Part shown: piece after piece, positions 45,201-57,294 of the stretch
Layout: each line of letters opens with the position of its first letter
Position numbering within the stretch: position 1 is the stretch's first letter
Source: Avena insularis
Taxonomy: Eukaryota; Streptophyta; Magnoliopsida; Poales; Poaceae
DNA length: 64,000 nt
Reading direction: 5' to 3'
Assembly (NCBI GenBank): GCA_023614405.1
Contig: CM042685.1
Coordinates: 235,827,661-235,891,660 of the forward strand
Made by a program: the position numbers and the translations under genes
Notes under the pieces: model-generated
Told to the model about the DNA's origin: nothing
The model's database searches: none
The model's input: the letters and a program-made list of their open reading frames with translations, nothing else

Positions 45201-47202
45201 ACATTGTTTAATAAGAAAAGAATATAGCCATAACATGTATATCATCTATATACTTAAACTGAACAATTCTAGTCTTTTCTTTTCTGCCATATATTTATGA
45301 GATTCTCTTTCAGTATTTCCTTTTCTGTTTGAAAGAATCTATCAACATCAACAGTGGAGTCATAGATATGACACATAGTCCAAAGCGTGTATAATTAAAT
45401 ACCAATGTCTTTGGACTTGCACTTTGAAGTAGATCACCATCATCAAATGTTTGGTGTGCTTTCAAATTCCATTCTTTAGTAATCTCTTGGTGTGGTAAAC
45501 ACTTTACCTACATCAAATATTCACCCTTATTATGGAATTATCCATGATCAAGCTACTTTTAGCTTATAACGGTGAACTGCGAGTATAATGTTGCTCTCCA
45601 AAACATTTTGGAGGATTAGGACAACTAGTGTCTTTAACCTTTTGCAAATTCTCATCAAATACGAGAACATGACTTTTGCCATATTATAATCTATCATGTT
45701 GCAACCAAAACTTTGTTTCAGATATCACAATATCTTCCACACATCATGGTTTCTGAAACAACTCTTTCAGATCCTAGATAACCTTGATATCAAGAATCAT
45801 GGAGACAAACATGATACTCATACACTAACACTTGGAATTGTCACTCTTGATTTAATACTAATTATTAAACTTCATGGAGTAACCGGAACTTACTGAAAGT
45901 TTGCAATAGGACTTTTAAACTTTAGATTAACACTTCAAAACAATACGATACCAGTTCGTAAAGTAACTAACCAGAATTCTATAGTTCTATCATCTCAATT
46001 AAAACTAAGCGCAAGGTGGTAAACGGATGCCAATGACTACAACAACTATGCAAATTCACTTTGATTTAATTTATGATAAATAGTGTTCAACTTTTAATCA
46101 AATTGCTGTTGAACTCCCACTCAAAACAATATCCCTCACATTGTTTTAGTGATCACACGAACCAAATCCACCACATCAAAACCGATTATCACGAGAGTTG
46201 ATGTAGCTTCAATGGCGAACAATCAACATGTTCATCATATCTACTATATGACTCATGCTTTACCTTTAGGTGATCCGTGTTCCGAGACCATGTCTGTACA
46301 TGCTAGGCTCGTCAAGATCAAACCTTAGCTTCCGCATGAGCAAATCTGGCTTGCTCACATTGTATACACTTGCGGAATCTAACACACCCGATCATCACGT
46401 GGTGCTTCGAAACAACAAGCTTTAGCAACGGTGCTAACTAAGGGTGAACACTTTATGATTTGAAATTGTGTGCTTGAGGGATCATCTTATAATGCTACCG
46501 TCGTGAACTAAGCAATACAAGATGCATAAAAGGATTAACATCACATGCAATTCATAATATGTGATATGATATGGCCTTTCTTCTTTGTGCTTCCGATCTC
46601 CATCTTCAAGCACGAACATGATCTCCATCATCACCGGCATTGCATCAAGGTCAATGACGCCGCTCCATGGTTGTCGTCTACCAGCTTCAACTATTACAAC
46701 TACTTTGAATAGACACGCGGGTCTTAACATAATTTAAAGACACCATATGGGCTCTGCCTGTTGCCAACTTACAATAAGGAACATTGCATACATCAAATAT
46801 AATCACAATCATGGCCATATCACATCACAGCACACCCCTGAAAAACAAAGTTAGACGCCTCTAATTTTCTTTGCATGTTTTACGTGGTTTGGGGCTTTCA
46901 ATAAGTGTCGTTCTAACTTACGAACAAGAACCACAACATTGATACTAGTATTGTCAATCACCCGTTGTAAATTGAATCTTAACTATGTTGGGAGAAACAG
47001 GCACCCGCAAAGCCACTTATGCAATACAAGTTGCATGTCAAGCGTGGAGCAAGTCTCATGAGCGATGTCATGTAAGGTTAGCCGGGCTTCATCCCATCAT
47101 CCCGCAAGATGCAAAGTACACAAGAAGCAATCGACAACAAAAGCATCAACGCCCACAATGACCATTGTGTTCTACTCGTGCAACAAATCTACATATAGAC
47201 AC
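42236..47202 (-). pseudogene. element A internal region: highly decayed gag-pol
   Basis: No frame above about 80 codons. The region homologous to the reverse transcriptase active site reads Y-V-E-D-I-L near 43240 in place of Y-V-D-D-I-L. At the expected gag start (about 46030) the ATG of the outer element (CAT on the plus strand at 60691-60693) corresponds to AAT, so the start codon is lost. No part can be functional. The 82-codon frame at 46482-46730 lies in the untranslated leader. Confidence 0.75.
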
Positions 47203-47215
47203 GGCTCTGATACCA
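47203..47215 (-). promoter_or_regulatory. primer-binding site of element A
   Basis: The minus strand reads TGGTATCAGAGCC, the standard initiator tRNA-Met complement, one base inside the LTR. Confidence 0.88.
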
Positions 47216-47216
47216 C

Positions 47217-49085
47217 TGTAGGGATTCGTAGCATGGAAAACAAAAATTTTCTACCGCATGAACACACAATCAAGATCTAATATATGATCCAGCCAAGATC
47301 TATCTACTAGATTGTAGCAACGAGTCGATAGAGGAACTCACCCTCGAAGATTCCAAAGCGGTTAACGAGAGCAGATTCTCGTGGCTGATGTAGTCGTACA
47401 CTTGCCGATCTCAAGATCGCGTGAAGCGATCCTTCGGCGCTGCGTTCGGCAGCGCTTCGCAATCGTTCACACGTTCGATACTCGATGAAGACCTTCCTCT
47501 CCTTGTTCCAGCAGCGGAGGTTGTAGCACTCTCCTCGCGATTCAGTGACGCGGCGTGGTACCCGAAGTAGAGGGAGATCTATGAGAGCCGCCTTAAGCCA
47601 GAGGCAGTATGGTGGACTATGAGAGCCTTGGTGATCTAGGGTTTAGACACACCAATTAGAAGGGGCTAAACCAGCGGCTAGAGCAATTAGAAGCTCTAAC
47701 TGCGGCTTGGGAGAAATCCTAATGTGGCTAGGGTTTAGGTTTAGAGGAGGCAACTTGTGTCTGGAGGGAGCCCTGCCCCTCCTCTTATAGGTGGAGGGAG
47801 GCGGCCGGGGAGGAGTCCCTCCCCAACTCGGACAAGGTGGGCGGCGGTGGAGGAGGAACTCCTCCCCAAGTCGGTTTCAAACCTCCTTCTCCTCTTTCCC
47901 AAAACTAAGCGTTTGACTTTCAAACTAGCGTTTGACTTTTCAAACTAGGATTTGAATAAACCCTCTATTTGGTACAGCGATGACACCAAGTACATAATGC
48001 AATCATATCAACGATATAACACATTCATGTACCCTTCCCCTCGAGTGCGGACATTAGGAACCTTCTAGAACATTCGATGAAAACACGGAATCATTCCCCA
48101 ACTCCGAGCAGGACTTTCCTTATATGAATCTTATTCTCCGGACCATTACGGATCTCTCGTGATATCCGGATCCCATCCGAGACTCGAACAACATTCGGTC
48201 TCTTACTCATCATTCCATAACTACTCAACAACGCCGAGATCCTTAAATGTGTCTCCCTACGGTTCGTGAATTATACGGACATGATCGAGACACTTCTCCG
48301 ATCAATAACCAATAGAGGAATGCGGAAATTCATATAGCTCCACATATTTCTCTGATTGCTGCGATCGAATGAACCACTTACATCGATACCAATTTCCCTT
48401 TGTCTCCACGATATTTTACTTGTCAGGGTTATGATGTCGGTATCTGCGCATACCTAGTTCAACCTGCGTTCTTGATAAGTACTCTTTTCGTTCCGTGGTA
48501 TGTGATCCCTTGTGAGCCGGTCACATGATTACCAAGCTAATTGGATGACATTCCAGGAGACAGTATATCTGCTCGGAAGTCATATGGATGGACCAAATCC
48601 CACTCTTGATCCATGTGTCTCAACCAATACTTTCGAACACTCAATGCCACCTTTATAGCCACACATTACGGTGTGGTGTTTGATGTCATCAAAGCATCCT
48701 TAGGTAAAGGTGATATGCATGATCTCATGGTCGAAGGAATTAGGTTACTATGTATCGAAAAGCTTATAGCAAATGAACTATATTAAATGACTTGATCTTT
48801 TATGCTAAGCAACTATAGGAGTATGTCCATCACATCATTCTCTAATGATATGACCACTGTTGTTAATAACATCTCAATGTTCATGATCAGGAAACCATGA
48901 TCATATATTAATAATAAGCTAGTTTAACAAGAGGCTTTACTAGGGACTCTTTTATGTTTACAAATCACACAAGTATTAATGTTTAGGGATTAATACAATT
49001 ATAGCATGGTATGTAAACATTTATCATAAGTATGAAGATATGATAATAACCACTTTATTATTGCCTCTTGGGCATATCTCCAACA
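47217..49085 (-). repeat. 5' LTR of element A
   Basis: 1869 bp. Shares subfamily-specific bases with 40373-42235 but has many small differences at GC-rich sites, such as CCTTAGGTAAAGG where the partner has CCTTCCGGTAAAGG. Confidence 0.92.
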
Positions 49086-49090
49086 AGAAC

Positions 49091-49138
49091 CATATCCTTA
49101 GTTCTTCTCAAGTACTTAAGGATGTTTTGCAGAACCAT
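49091..49138 (-). pseudogene. outer element pol fragment between A and B
   Basis: Together with the flanking duplications, this piece reads on the minus strand [18 protein letters not shown], the segment between reverse transcriptase and RNase H in Copia pol. It links 57295 onward to 40367 when A and B are removed. Confidence 0.85.
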
Positions 49139-49143
49139 GTCCA
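49139..49143. repeat. target duplication of element B, left copy (GTCCA)
   Basis: Matches GTCCA at 57295-57299. Confidence 0.85.
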
Positions 49144-50394
49144 GTATTGCCCTGATAAGTAAATAATAAAGGGAATTATTATATCTTTGTGTTCTATAGT
49201 AAATGTTTATTCATCTGACGCAATAATCAGTAACAAGAAACGATAAAATTCTAAACTCCTAGGCGAAGCCTCTATATAGCTTGTTGGTTAATAGATTTAG
49301 TGTCTCTTAATAATTTATTGAGGTATTTATTAACAAGATCATGTCCTATAGGTGGCATAATTCATACATGAACCGTGAGGGAGACATCAACAGTATACAA
49401 AAACGGCATTCATCTAAGGCCTGAATACTGATTAAACGTGTTTAAAGTAGTTATGGAATGATGAGAAAGAGACCAATGTTGTTCGGAGTCTTGATGGATC
49501 CAGATATCACGAGGAGATCCGAAATGGTCGGAGAATAAGATTCATATAAGGAAAGTCCTGCTTCGAGTTGGGGAATGGTTCCTGTTTTCATCAGAATGTT
49601 CTAGAATGTTCCGAATGTCCGACTGGAGGGAAGGCACATGACGTGTTGTATCAAGTTGGTATGATTGCATCATGTACTAAGTGTCATCGCTGAACCAAAT
49701 AAAGGATTAATTCAAATCCTAGTTTGAAAAGTCAAATGGCTAAATTTGGAAAGAGGAAAGAGGAGGAAGGGAACTGAGTTGGGAGGAGTTCCTCCTCCAA
49801 CCGGGCGCAAGCGCCCTCCTCAAGCTGGGGAGGGACTCCTCTCCCTCCCTGGCGTGGCCGGCCCCTCCACCTATATAAGGAGGGGCAGCGCTTCCTCCTA
49901 GAGACACACAAGATCCTCTCCTCCAAACCCTAGTACCAAGCCGCCGCCGCCGCCTCCAAGCCGCCGTCGGCCCTAGGGCACTCGCCGCCGCCTAGGTGAA
50001 ACCCTAGCCGCCGGCACTAGTCCCTCCTCGGCGTGTCTAAACCCTAGATCGTCGAGGACTCTCTCATACTCCACCATACTCGCTCCGGCTTGGGCGAAGC
50101 CCTCAGATCTCCTCTACTTCCTGTACGCCACAGCGTCGCCGAATCGCGAGGAGAGTGCTACAACCTCCGCTGGAACAAGGGAGAGGAAGGTCTGTGCCGA
50201 GTACCAAACGGTGACCGACATGGGAGCGCTACGAACGCAATAAGGATCGCCTACGAGATCTAGCACGATTACATCCTCAAAACACTTTGGAATCTTCTGA
50301 GTTATTCACTGCCACAACCCAATCTAGTGAATAGATCCTAGCTTGTTTGTATGCGGTAGAAATTTTTTGTTTTCCATGCTACGTAAACCCTACA
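49144..50394 (+). repeat. 5' LTR of element B (internally deleted)
   Basis: 1251 bp against 1859 bp for its partner. The first bases (TGTTGGAGATA) are lost or altered and about 600 bp is missing or scrambled around 49290-49430. The 3' part (TATATAAGG at 49872-49880 to CTACGTAAACCCTACA) is kept. Confidence 0.85.
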
Positions 50395-50395
50395 A

Positions 50396-50407
50396 GGGTA
50401 TCGAGCC
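50396..50407 (+). promoter_or_regulatory. primer-binding site of element B (variant)
   Basis: GGGTATCGAGCC follows the LTR. It differs from TGGTATCAGAGCC by one substitution and a missing A. The outer element has the same variant at 61869-61880. Confidence 0.7.
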
Positions 50408-51529
50408 GTGTCTATATGTAGATCTGCCAATGGTCATTATGGGCGCGGATGTTTTTATTGTCGATTGCTTGTGTACTTTGCATCTTATGGATGTTGGGAT
50501 GAAGCGTCCGTGATAACCTTACATGACATCGCTCATGAGACTTGCTCCACGCTTGACATGCAACTTGTATTGCATAAGTGGCTTTATGGGTGCCTGCTTT
50601 CTAGCATAGTTTTAAGATCCAATTTACAACTGTGAATACAATACTAGTATCAATGTTGTGGTTCATGTTCAGAAGTTAGATTGGAACCCCAAACCACGTA
50701 AAACATGCAAAGAAAGTAGAGGCGCCTAACTTTGTTTTGTGTGCCGTGATGTGATATGGCCATGATTGCATGATTTTGATGTATGCAATGTTCCTTGTTG
50801 GCAACCGGCAGATTGTGGGGAGCCATATGGTTGTTTTTAATTTATGTTAAGAGTTCATTCAAAGTAGGTATTGAAGCTTGCGATCTACAACCATGAAGAA
50901 GCCGCCATTGACATTGATGCAATGCTTGATGATGGAGATCATAGAAGATGAAGATCGAAGCACATAGAAGAAAAGGCCATATCATATCACATATTATGAA
51001 TTGCATGTGATGTTAATCCTTTATGCATCTTGTATTGCTTAGTAGACAACGGTAGCATTATAAGATGATCCCTCATGCACATGAATTTCAAGTCATAAAG
51101 TGTTCACCCTGCTAAAGTAAAGCTTGTTGTTTTCAAGCACCACGTGATGATCGGGTGTTAGATTCTGCAAGGTATACAACGTGAGCAAGCCAGACGCTCA
51201 AGCGAAACTAAGGTTTGATCTTTGACGAGCCTAGCATGTGTACAGACGGTCTCTAACACCTGATCACCAAAAGGTAAAGCATGAATCATATAGTAGATAT
51301 GATGAACATGTCGATTGTTCGCCATTGAAACTATATCAACTCTCGTGATGATCGGTGTTGATGTGGTGGATTTAATGTGATGCTAATACAATGTAAGGGG
51401 TTCGTGATCACTAATACAATGTGAGGATATTGTTTTGAGTGGGAGTTCACCTAGATTAAATTTATTAATTTGAACTCAATTTGTCATAAACTTAGTCTAA
51501 ACTATTGCAAATATGTTGTAGATCAATGG

Positions 51530-54112
51530 CAGCCCTACCATCAATTTTAATGCGTTCCTAGAGAAAGAAAAGTTGAAAACAATGGAAGCAACTTCATGGA
51601 TTGGTCTGCATAATTTGAGGATTGTCCTCACAAATTTGGTAATTTGACCTATGTCCGGATGCATCATTTGGGTGACTCCACCACTAGACTCTTGCTTCGA
51701 TGAAGTAAAGAATGTTTACCTCACTCGGAAGACTCGGTACCTCCACAAAGGTGCTATCTTGTATGGTTTAGAATCGGAGCTTGAGAAAGGTTTGAGAATT
51801 CAGACTATATGATATTGTCGAGGATCTCAAATTGATCTTTGAGACTCATGCGGCAATTGAAAGCTATGAGGCTTCAAAAGTTCTTTAGCGCAAGATGGAA
51901 GAGGCAGCTCCGTCGTGACATGTGCTTAAGATGTGCACGCAGCAAACAAACTTCAAAGCTTGGGTATTGTGATTCCTAATGCTTTGGGGATTTACCGTGT
52001 CCTCCAATCACGCCACCAAGTTACAAGAACTTTGTGATGAACTACAATATGCAAAACATGAACAAGACGTTGCTGTAACTCTTTGCCATGTTGAAGTCTG
52101 CGAAAGTGGAGATCAAGAAGAGCACCAAGTGTTGTTGGTCAATAAGACCACCAAATTCAAGAAAGGCAAGTCTAAGCGAAGGACACTTCAAGAAGGGTGG
52201 TAAGAAAGTTACCACGCCGACGAAGAAGACCAAGGCTGAACCTAAGCACATCTTGAGTGCTTTTATCGCAAGGGAGAAGGTCCTTTGAAGCGGAATTGCC
52301 CAAAGTACTTGGCGGTTGAAGAACGGCAACATCAAGAAGAAAGGTATATCCGATATACATGTTATTGATGTGTATATCACTAGTACTAAATAGTAGTGCT
52401 GGTATTTGATACTAGTTCGGTTGCTCATATTTGTAACTCAAACAAGTCTTAATAAACGGAAGCTAGCGAAGAACGAGGTGACGTCTTGGCGTTGGAAGCG
52501 GATCAAAGGTTGATGTGATCGCGGTCGCACGCTACCCTTCATCTACCATCGGATTAGTTTTATACTTAAATAATTGTTATTTAGTGCCTCGTTAAGCATG
52601 AACATTATATCGGGATCTTGTTTATTGCGAGACGGTTACTTATTTAAGTCCGAGAATAATGGTTGTTCGATTTATGAGTAATATGTTTTATGCACATGCA
52701 CCTTTGATAGATGGTCTATTCTTATTGAATCTCGATAGTGGAAATACGAGGCTAAACATTTGAAATCGGCGATAACTCGACCTATATGTGGTAATCGTCG
52801 TCTTGGTCACATTGGAGTGAAGCGTATGAAGAAACTCCATTCGATGGACTTCTTGAATCACTTGATTTGAATCACTTGATAGATGCGAAGCATGTCCGAT
52901 GGGTAGAATGACTAAGACTCCATTTTCTGGTGATGATGGAAGCTACGGACTTGTTGGAAATCATACATACCGATGTGTGTGGTCCAATGAGTGTAGCATC
53001 AAGGGTGGTTAACGTTATGTTCTTACCTTCACGGATGACTTGAGTAGATATGGGTATATCTATTTCATGAAACATAAGTCCGAAACTTTGAGAAGTTTAA
53101 GGAATTTCAAAGTGAGGTAGAGAATCAACGTAACAAGAAGATTAAATTTCTACGTTACGTGGAGGTGAATATCTAAGTTACGAGTTTGACGAGCATTTGA
53201 AGAAATGCGAATACTTTCACAATGACACCGCCGGAACACCATAGCATAATGGTGTGTCCGAACGTCAAATCGAACTCTCTTAGATATGGTTCGTTCTATG
53301 ATGTCACTTACAGATTTACCGCTATCATTTTGGGTTATGCATTAGAAACAGCCGCATTCACATTAAATAGGGCACCGTCTAAACTGCTGAAACGACACCG
53401 TATGAATTATGGTTTGGGAAGAAACCTAGATTGTCGTTCCTTAAAGTTTGGTGGTAAAGCGGCCTATGTAAAGAAGTTACACGGACACAAGCTTGAACCC
53501 AAAGCGAAAAATGCGTCTTCATAGGATACCGGCGAAACTATTGGGTATACCTTCTATCATAGATCTGAAGGCAAAATCTTCGTTAAGAATGGATCCTTTC
53601 TAGAGAAGGAATTTCTCTCGAAAGAAGATTGGAAGGAAAGAACTGACGAGGTTATCGAACCTTCTCTCGAAAGAAAATGCGAGCACCGGAAGAAGTTTCA
53701 TGGTGCACCAATAAGAGAGGAAGCTAATGATGATGATCATGAAACTTTGGTTGAAGTTGCTACAAAGCCTCGCAGTCAGCGAACTCGTACACCGATTGGT
53801 ATGATCCGTTATGAGTGTCATGTTGGTGGACAACACCGATGACCCTGAGACATATGAGGAAGCGATGATGAGCCCAGATTCCAATAAATGGCAAGAAGCC
53901 ATGAAATCGAGATTGGATCCATGTACGAAAAACCAAGTATGGACTTTGGTGGACTTCGGATGGTAGGAAGGTGTCGAGAACAAATGGATCTTCAAGAAGA
54001 AAAGCAGAATCTTGATGGTAATGTTATCGTCTATAAGCTCGACTTTATGCAAAAGGGTTTCGACAAATTCAAGGAGTTGACTACGATGAGACTTTCTCAC
54101 CAGTAGCAAAGC
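51530..54112 (+). pseudogene. element B gag, protease and integrase (broken)
   Basis: Compared with the outer element the order is the same: gag near 51530-52300, zinc-knuckle remnant near 52285, protease region near 52400, integrase 52790-53520 and linker to 54110. Nearly every ~50 bp a one- or few-base deletion shifts the frame. Recognisable pieces include HTDVCGPM-like sequence near 52970 and EMxGVSE-like AATGGTGTGTCCGAACGTC at 53249-53267. No functional protein is possible as written. Confidence 0.8.
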
Positions 54113-54120
54113 TAAAGTCT

Positions 54121-55107
54121 GTGAGGATTATGTTAGCAATCGCTGCATATTACGATTATGAGATATGGCAGATGGATGTCAAAAGAGCATTCCTCAATGG
54201 AGACATTGATGAAGAGTTGTATATGATGCAACCCAAAGGTTTTGTTGATCCTAAAGATGCTAACAAGGTATGCAAACTTCAACGGTCCATCTATGGATTG
54301 AAGCAAGCATCCCGAAGTTGGAATCAACGTTTTGATAAGGTGATCAAAAGTTTTGGTTTTATACAAACTTATGGAGAAGCTTGTATTTACAAGAAAGTGA
54401 GTGGGAGTTCTGTAGCATTCTTAATACTATATGTGGATGACATATTGTTGATTGGAAATGATGTAGACCTTCTTAATAGTGTCAAGGAATATTTGAATAA
54501 TAGTTTTTCAATGAAGGATCTTGGTGAAGCAGCTTACATATTAGGCATAAAGATTTATAGAGATAGATCGAAACGCCAAATATCATTGTCACAAAGTACA
54601 TATTTGGACAAAGTTCTAAAGAGGTTTGGAATGGAAGATAGCAAGAAAGGGTTCTTGCCCATGTTGCTATCGACCTTGAGTAAAACTCAAAGTCCGACAT
54701 CAGCAGAAGATAGAGAAAGGATGAGTAAGACTCCCTATGCCTCAGCCATAGGATCTCTCATGTATGCCATGCTATGTACTAGACCCGACATTGCATATGC
54801 TGTTAGTTTAACTAGCAGATATCAAAGTGATCCAGAGTAGATCATTGACAATGGTCAAAAAACATCCTTAAGTACTTGAGAAGAACTAAGGATATGGTTC
54901 TTTCTTATGGAGGTGATGAATTTCGTTGTTAATGGTTACACCGATGCTAGTTGGAACACCGATCCGGATGATTCTAAATCACAATCTGGATACGGATTTA
55001 TTTTGAATGGTGCAGCAGTTAGCTGGAGGAGTGCAAAGCAAAGCGTTGTGGCGAGATCTTCAACTGAATCGGAATACATGGCTGCTTGGAGGCTTCACAA
55101 GAAGTGA
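54121..55107 (+). pseudogene. element B reverse transcriptase and RNase H segment
   Basis: The frame 54121-54840 encodes the Copia reverse transcriptase (MRIMLAIAAYYDYEIWQMDV, then FLNGDIDEELYMMQPKGF, the active site L-Y-V-D-D-I-L, and YLDKVLKRFGMEDSKKGF). A TAG at 54838-54840 ends it at the point matching QSDPG in the outer element. RNase H resumes at 54907-55107 ([30 protein letters not shown]). Unlike the rest of B, the first 720 bp are almost free of lesions and nearly identical to the outer copy. Confidence 0.88.
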
Positions 55108-55419
55108 TATGGATGAAAGAGTTCATTACTGAGCTAGTTGTGGTTCCTAGTGCTATTTGGACCCAATGTTTATCTCTTGTGATAACATGGGCGCCATAGC
55201 CAATGCGCAAGAACCAAGGTCACACAAGAAGTCAGCATATCAAGCTACGTTTTCCGCTATTTGAGAACATATCCAAGATGGGGATATAAAGATTTGCAAA
55301 GTACACAGATCTGAATGTATGGATCCGTTGACTAAACCTCTCCCAAGGGCAAACATGACCAGCACCAAACTGCCATGGTGTTCGGGTATATTACCATGTA
55401 ATCTAGATTAGATGACTCT

Positions 55420-55435
55420 AGTGCAAGTGGGAGAC
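55420..55435 (+). promoter_or_regulatory. polypurine tract of element B
   Basis: AGTGCAAGTGGGAGAC directly before the LTR start TGTTGGAGAT. Confidence 0.8.
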
Positions 55436-57294
55436 TGTTGGAGATATGCCCTAGAGGCAATAATAAAAGTAGTTATTATTATATCTTTGTGTTTATGATA
55501 AATGTTTACATTCATGCTATAATAGTATTAACAAGGAAACATTAATACTTGTGTGATTTGTAAACTTAATTTGAAGTCCCTAGTAAAGCCTCTATATAAT
55601 ACTAGCTTGTTGGTTAATAGATGATTGTGGTTTCCCTATCATGAACATTGAGATGTTATTAACAACAAGATCATATTGTTAGGAGAATGATATGATGGAC
55701 ATACTCCTATAGATAAGCGTAGCATAAAGATCAAGTCATTTTAATAGTTCAGTTGCTATATGCTTTCTGATACATAGTAATCTAATTCCTTCGACCATGA
55801 GATCATGCATATCACCTTTGGGATGGATGCTTTGATGACATCAAACACCACACCGTCGGGTGGCTATAAAGGTGGCATTGAGTGTTAGAAAGTATTGGTT
55901 GAAACACATGGATCAAGAGTGGGATTTGTCCATCCATATGACGGATAGATATACTTCTGGGCCCTCTCGGTGAAATGTCATCCAATTAGCTTGCAAGCAT
56001 GTGACTGCTCACAAGGGATCACATATCACGGAACGAGAAAAGAGTACTTATCGATAACGAGGTTGAACTAGGTATGCGAGATACCACGATCATAACCTCG
56101 GATAAGTAAACTATCGGGAGACAAAGGGAAATTGATATCGTATGTAAGTGGTTCATTCGATCTCAAAGTAATCGAGAAATATGTGGGAGCCATATGAATT
56201 TCCAGATTCCTCTATTGGTTATTGTTAGAAGTGTCTCGATCATGTCCGCATAATTCACGAACCATAGGAGACACACTTAAGGATTCGACGTTGTTTAAAG
56301 TAGTTATGGAATGATGAGAAAGAGACCGAATGTTGTTGAGTCCCGGATGGGATCCAGGATATCACGAGGAGATCCGGAATGGTCCGAGAATAAGATTCAT
56401 ATAAGGAAAGTCCGTTTCGGAGTTGGGGAATGGTTAGGTGTTTTCATCGGAATGTTCTAGAATGTTCGAATGTCCGCACTCCGGAGGAAGGGTACATGAA
56501 TGTGTTGTATCAAGTTGGTATGATTGCATCATGTACTAAGTGTCATCGCTGAACCAAATAAAGGATTAATTCAAATCCTAGTTTGAAAAGTCAACAGCTA
56601 GTTTGAAAAGTCAAACGGCTAAATTTGGAAAGAGGAAAGAGGAGGAAGGGGAAGCAGTTGGGAGGAGTTCCTCCTCCAACCGTGGCGCACCCTCAGCGAG
56701 TTGGGAGGGACTCCTCTCCCTCCCTTGGCGGCCCTCCACCTATATAAGGAGGCAGGGCTCCCTCCTAGAGACACACAAGATCCTCTCCTCCAAACCCTAG
56801 TACCAAGCCGCCGCCTCCAAGCCGGCCGGCCCTAGGGCACTTTCCCGTCGCCTAGGTGAAACACTAGCTTAGGCACTAGTCCTCCTCGGCGTGTCTAAAC
56901 CCTAGATCGTCGAGACTCTCTCATACTCCACCATACTCGCTCGGCTTGGCGAAGCCTGCGAGATCTCCCTCTACTTAGGTACCACGCCGTTGTCTTTTAG
57001 GAATCGAGGAGAGTGCTACAACCTCCACTGCCTGGAACAAGGGAGAGGAAGGTCTTCGTCGAAAACGAACGATGTGACCGACTACGGGATGGCCGGAATC
57101 ACGGTCTCTAGCGATCTTGAGATCGGAAAGAGTACGACTACATCACCCACGAGAATCCGCTCTCGTTAAACACTTTGGAATCTTCGAGGGTGAGTTATTC
57201 TATCGACTCGTTGCTACAATCTAGTAGATAGATCCTGGCTTGTTTGTTTGTATGCGGTAGAAATTTTTTGTTTTCCATCCTACGAAACCCTACA
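55436..57294 (+). repeat. 3' LTR of element B
   Basis: 1859 bp, TGTTGGAGATATGCCCTAGA...CTACGAAACCCTACA. A TATA box TATATAAGG lies at 56741-56749. Several sites show AGG where the outer LTRs have CCGG (for example GGTTAGGTGTTTT and CTTAGGTACCACG). Confidence 0.93.

Larger units (their letters stand above)
40373..49085 (-). mobile_element. nested element A: Angela-like Copia copy with decayed interior
   Basis: 8713 bp, LTRs 40373-42235 and 47217-49085, 5-bp duplication AGAAC, minus orientation. The interior (42236-47216) aligns by eye with the outer element in its leader (46130-46320 with 60790-60990) and around the YVDD box (43225-43310). Substitutions and stops are so dense that no pol frame survives. 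The two LTRs share diagnostic differences from the outer LTRs (for example AAATGAACTATATTAAATGA), so A belongs to a separate subfamily. Confidence 0.9.
49144..57294 (+). mobile_element. nested element B: Angela-like Copia copy in the opposite orientation
   Basis: 8151 bp on the plus strand. The 5' LTR 49144-50394 is short and rearranged, the 3' LTR 55436-57294 is full length, and a 5-bp duplication (GTCCA) flanks it. A primer-binding site lies at 50396-50407 and a purine tract at 55420-55435. Gag to integrase are full of small indels, while the reverse transcriptase segment (54121-54840) is open. Confidence 0.9.
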
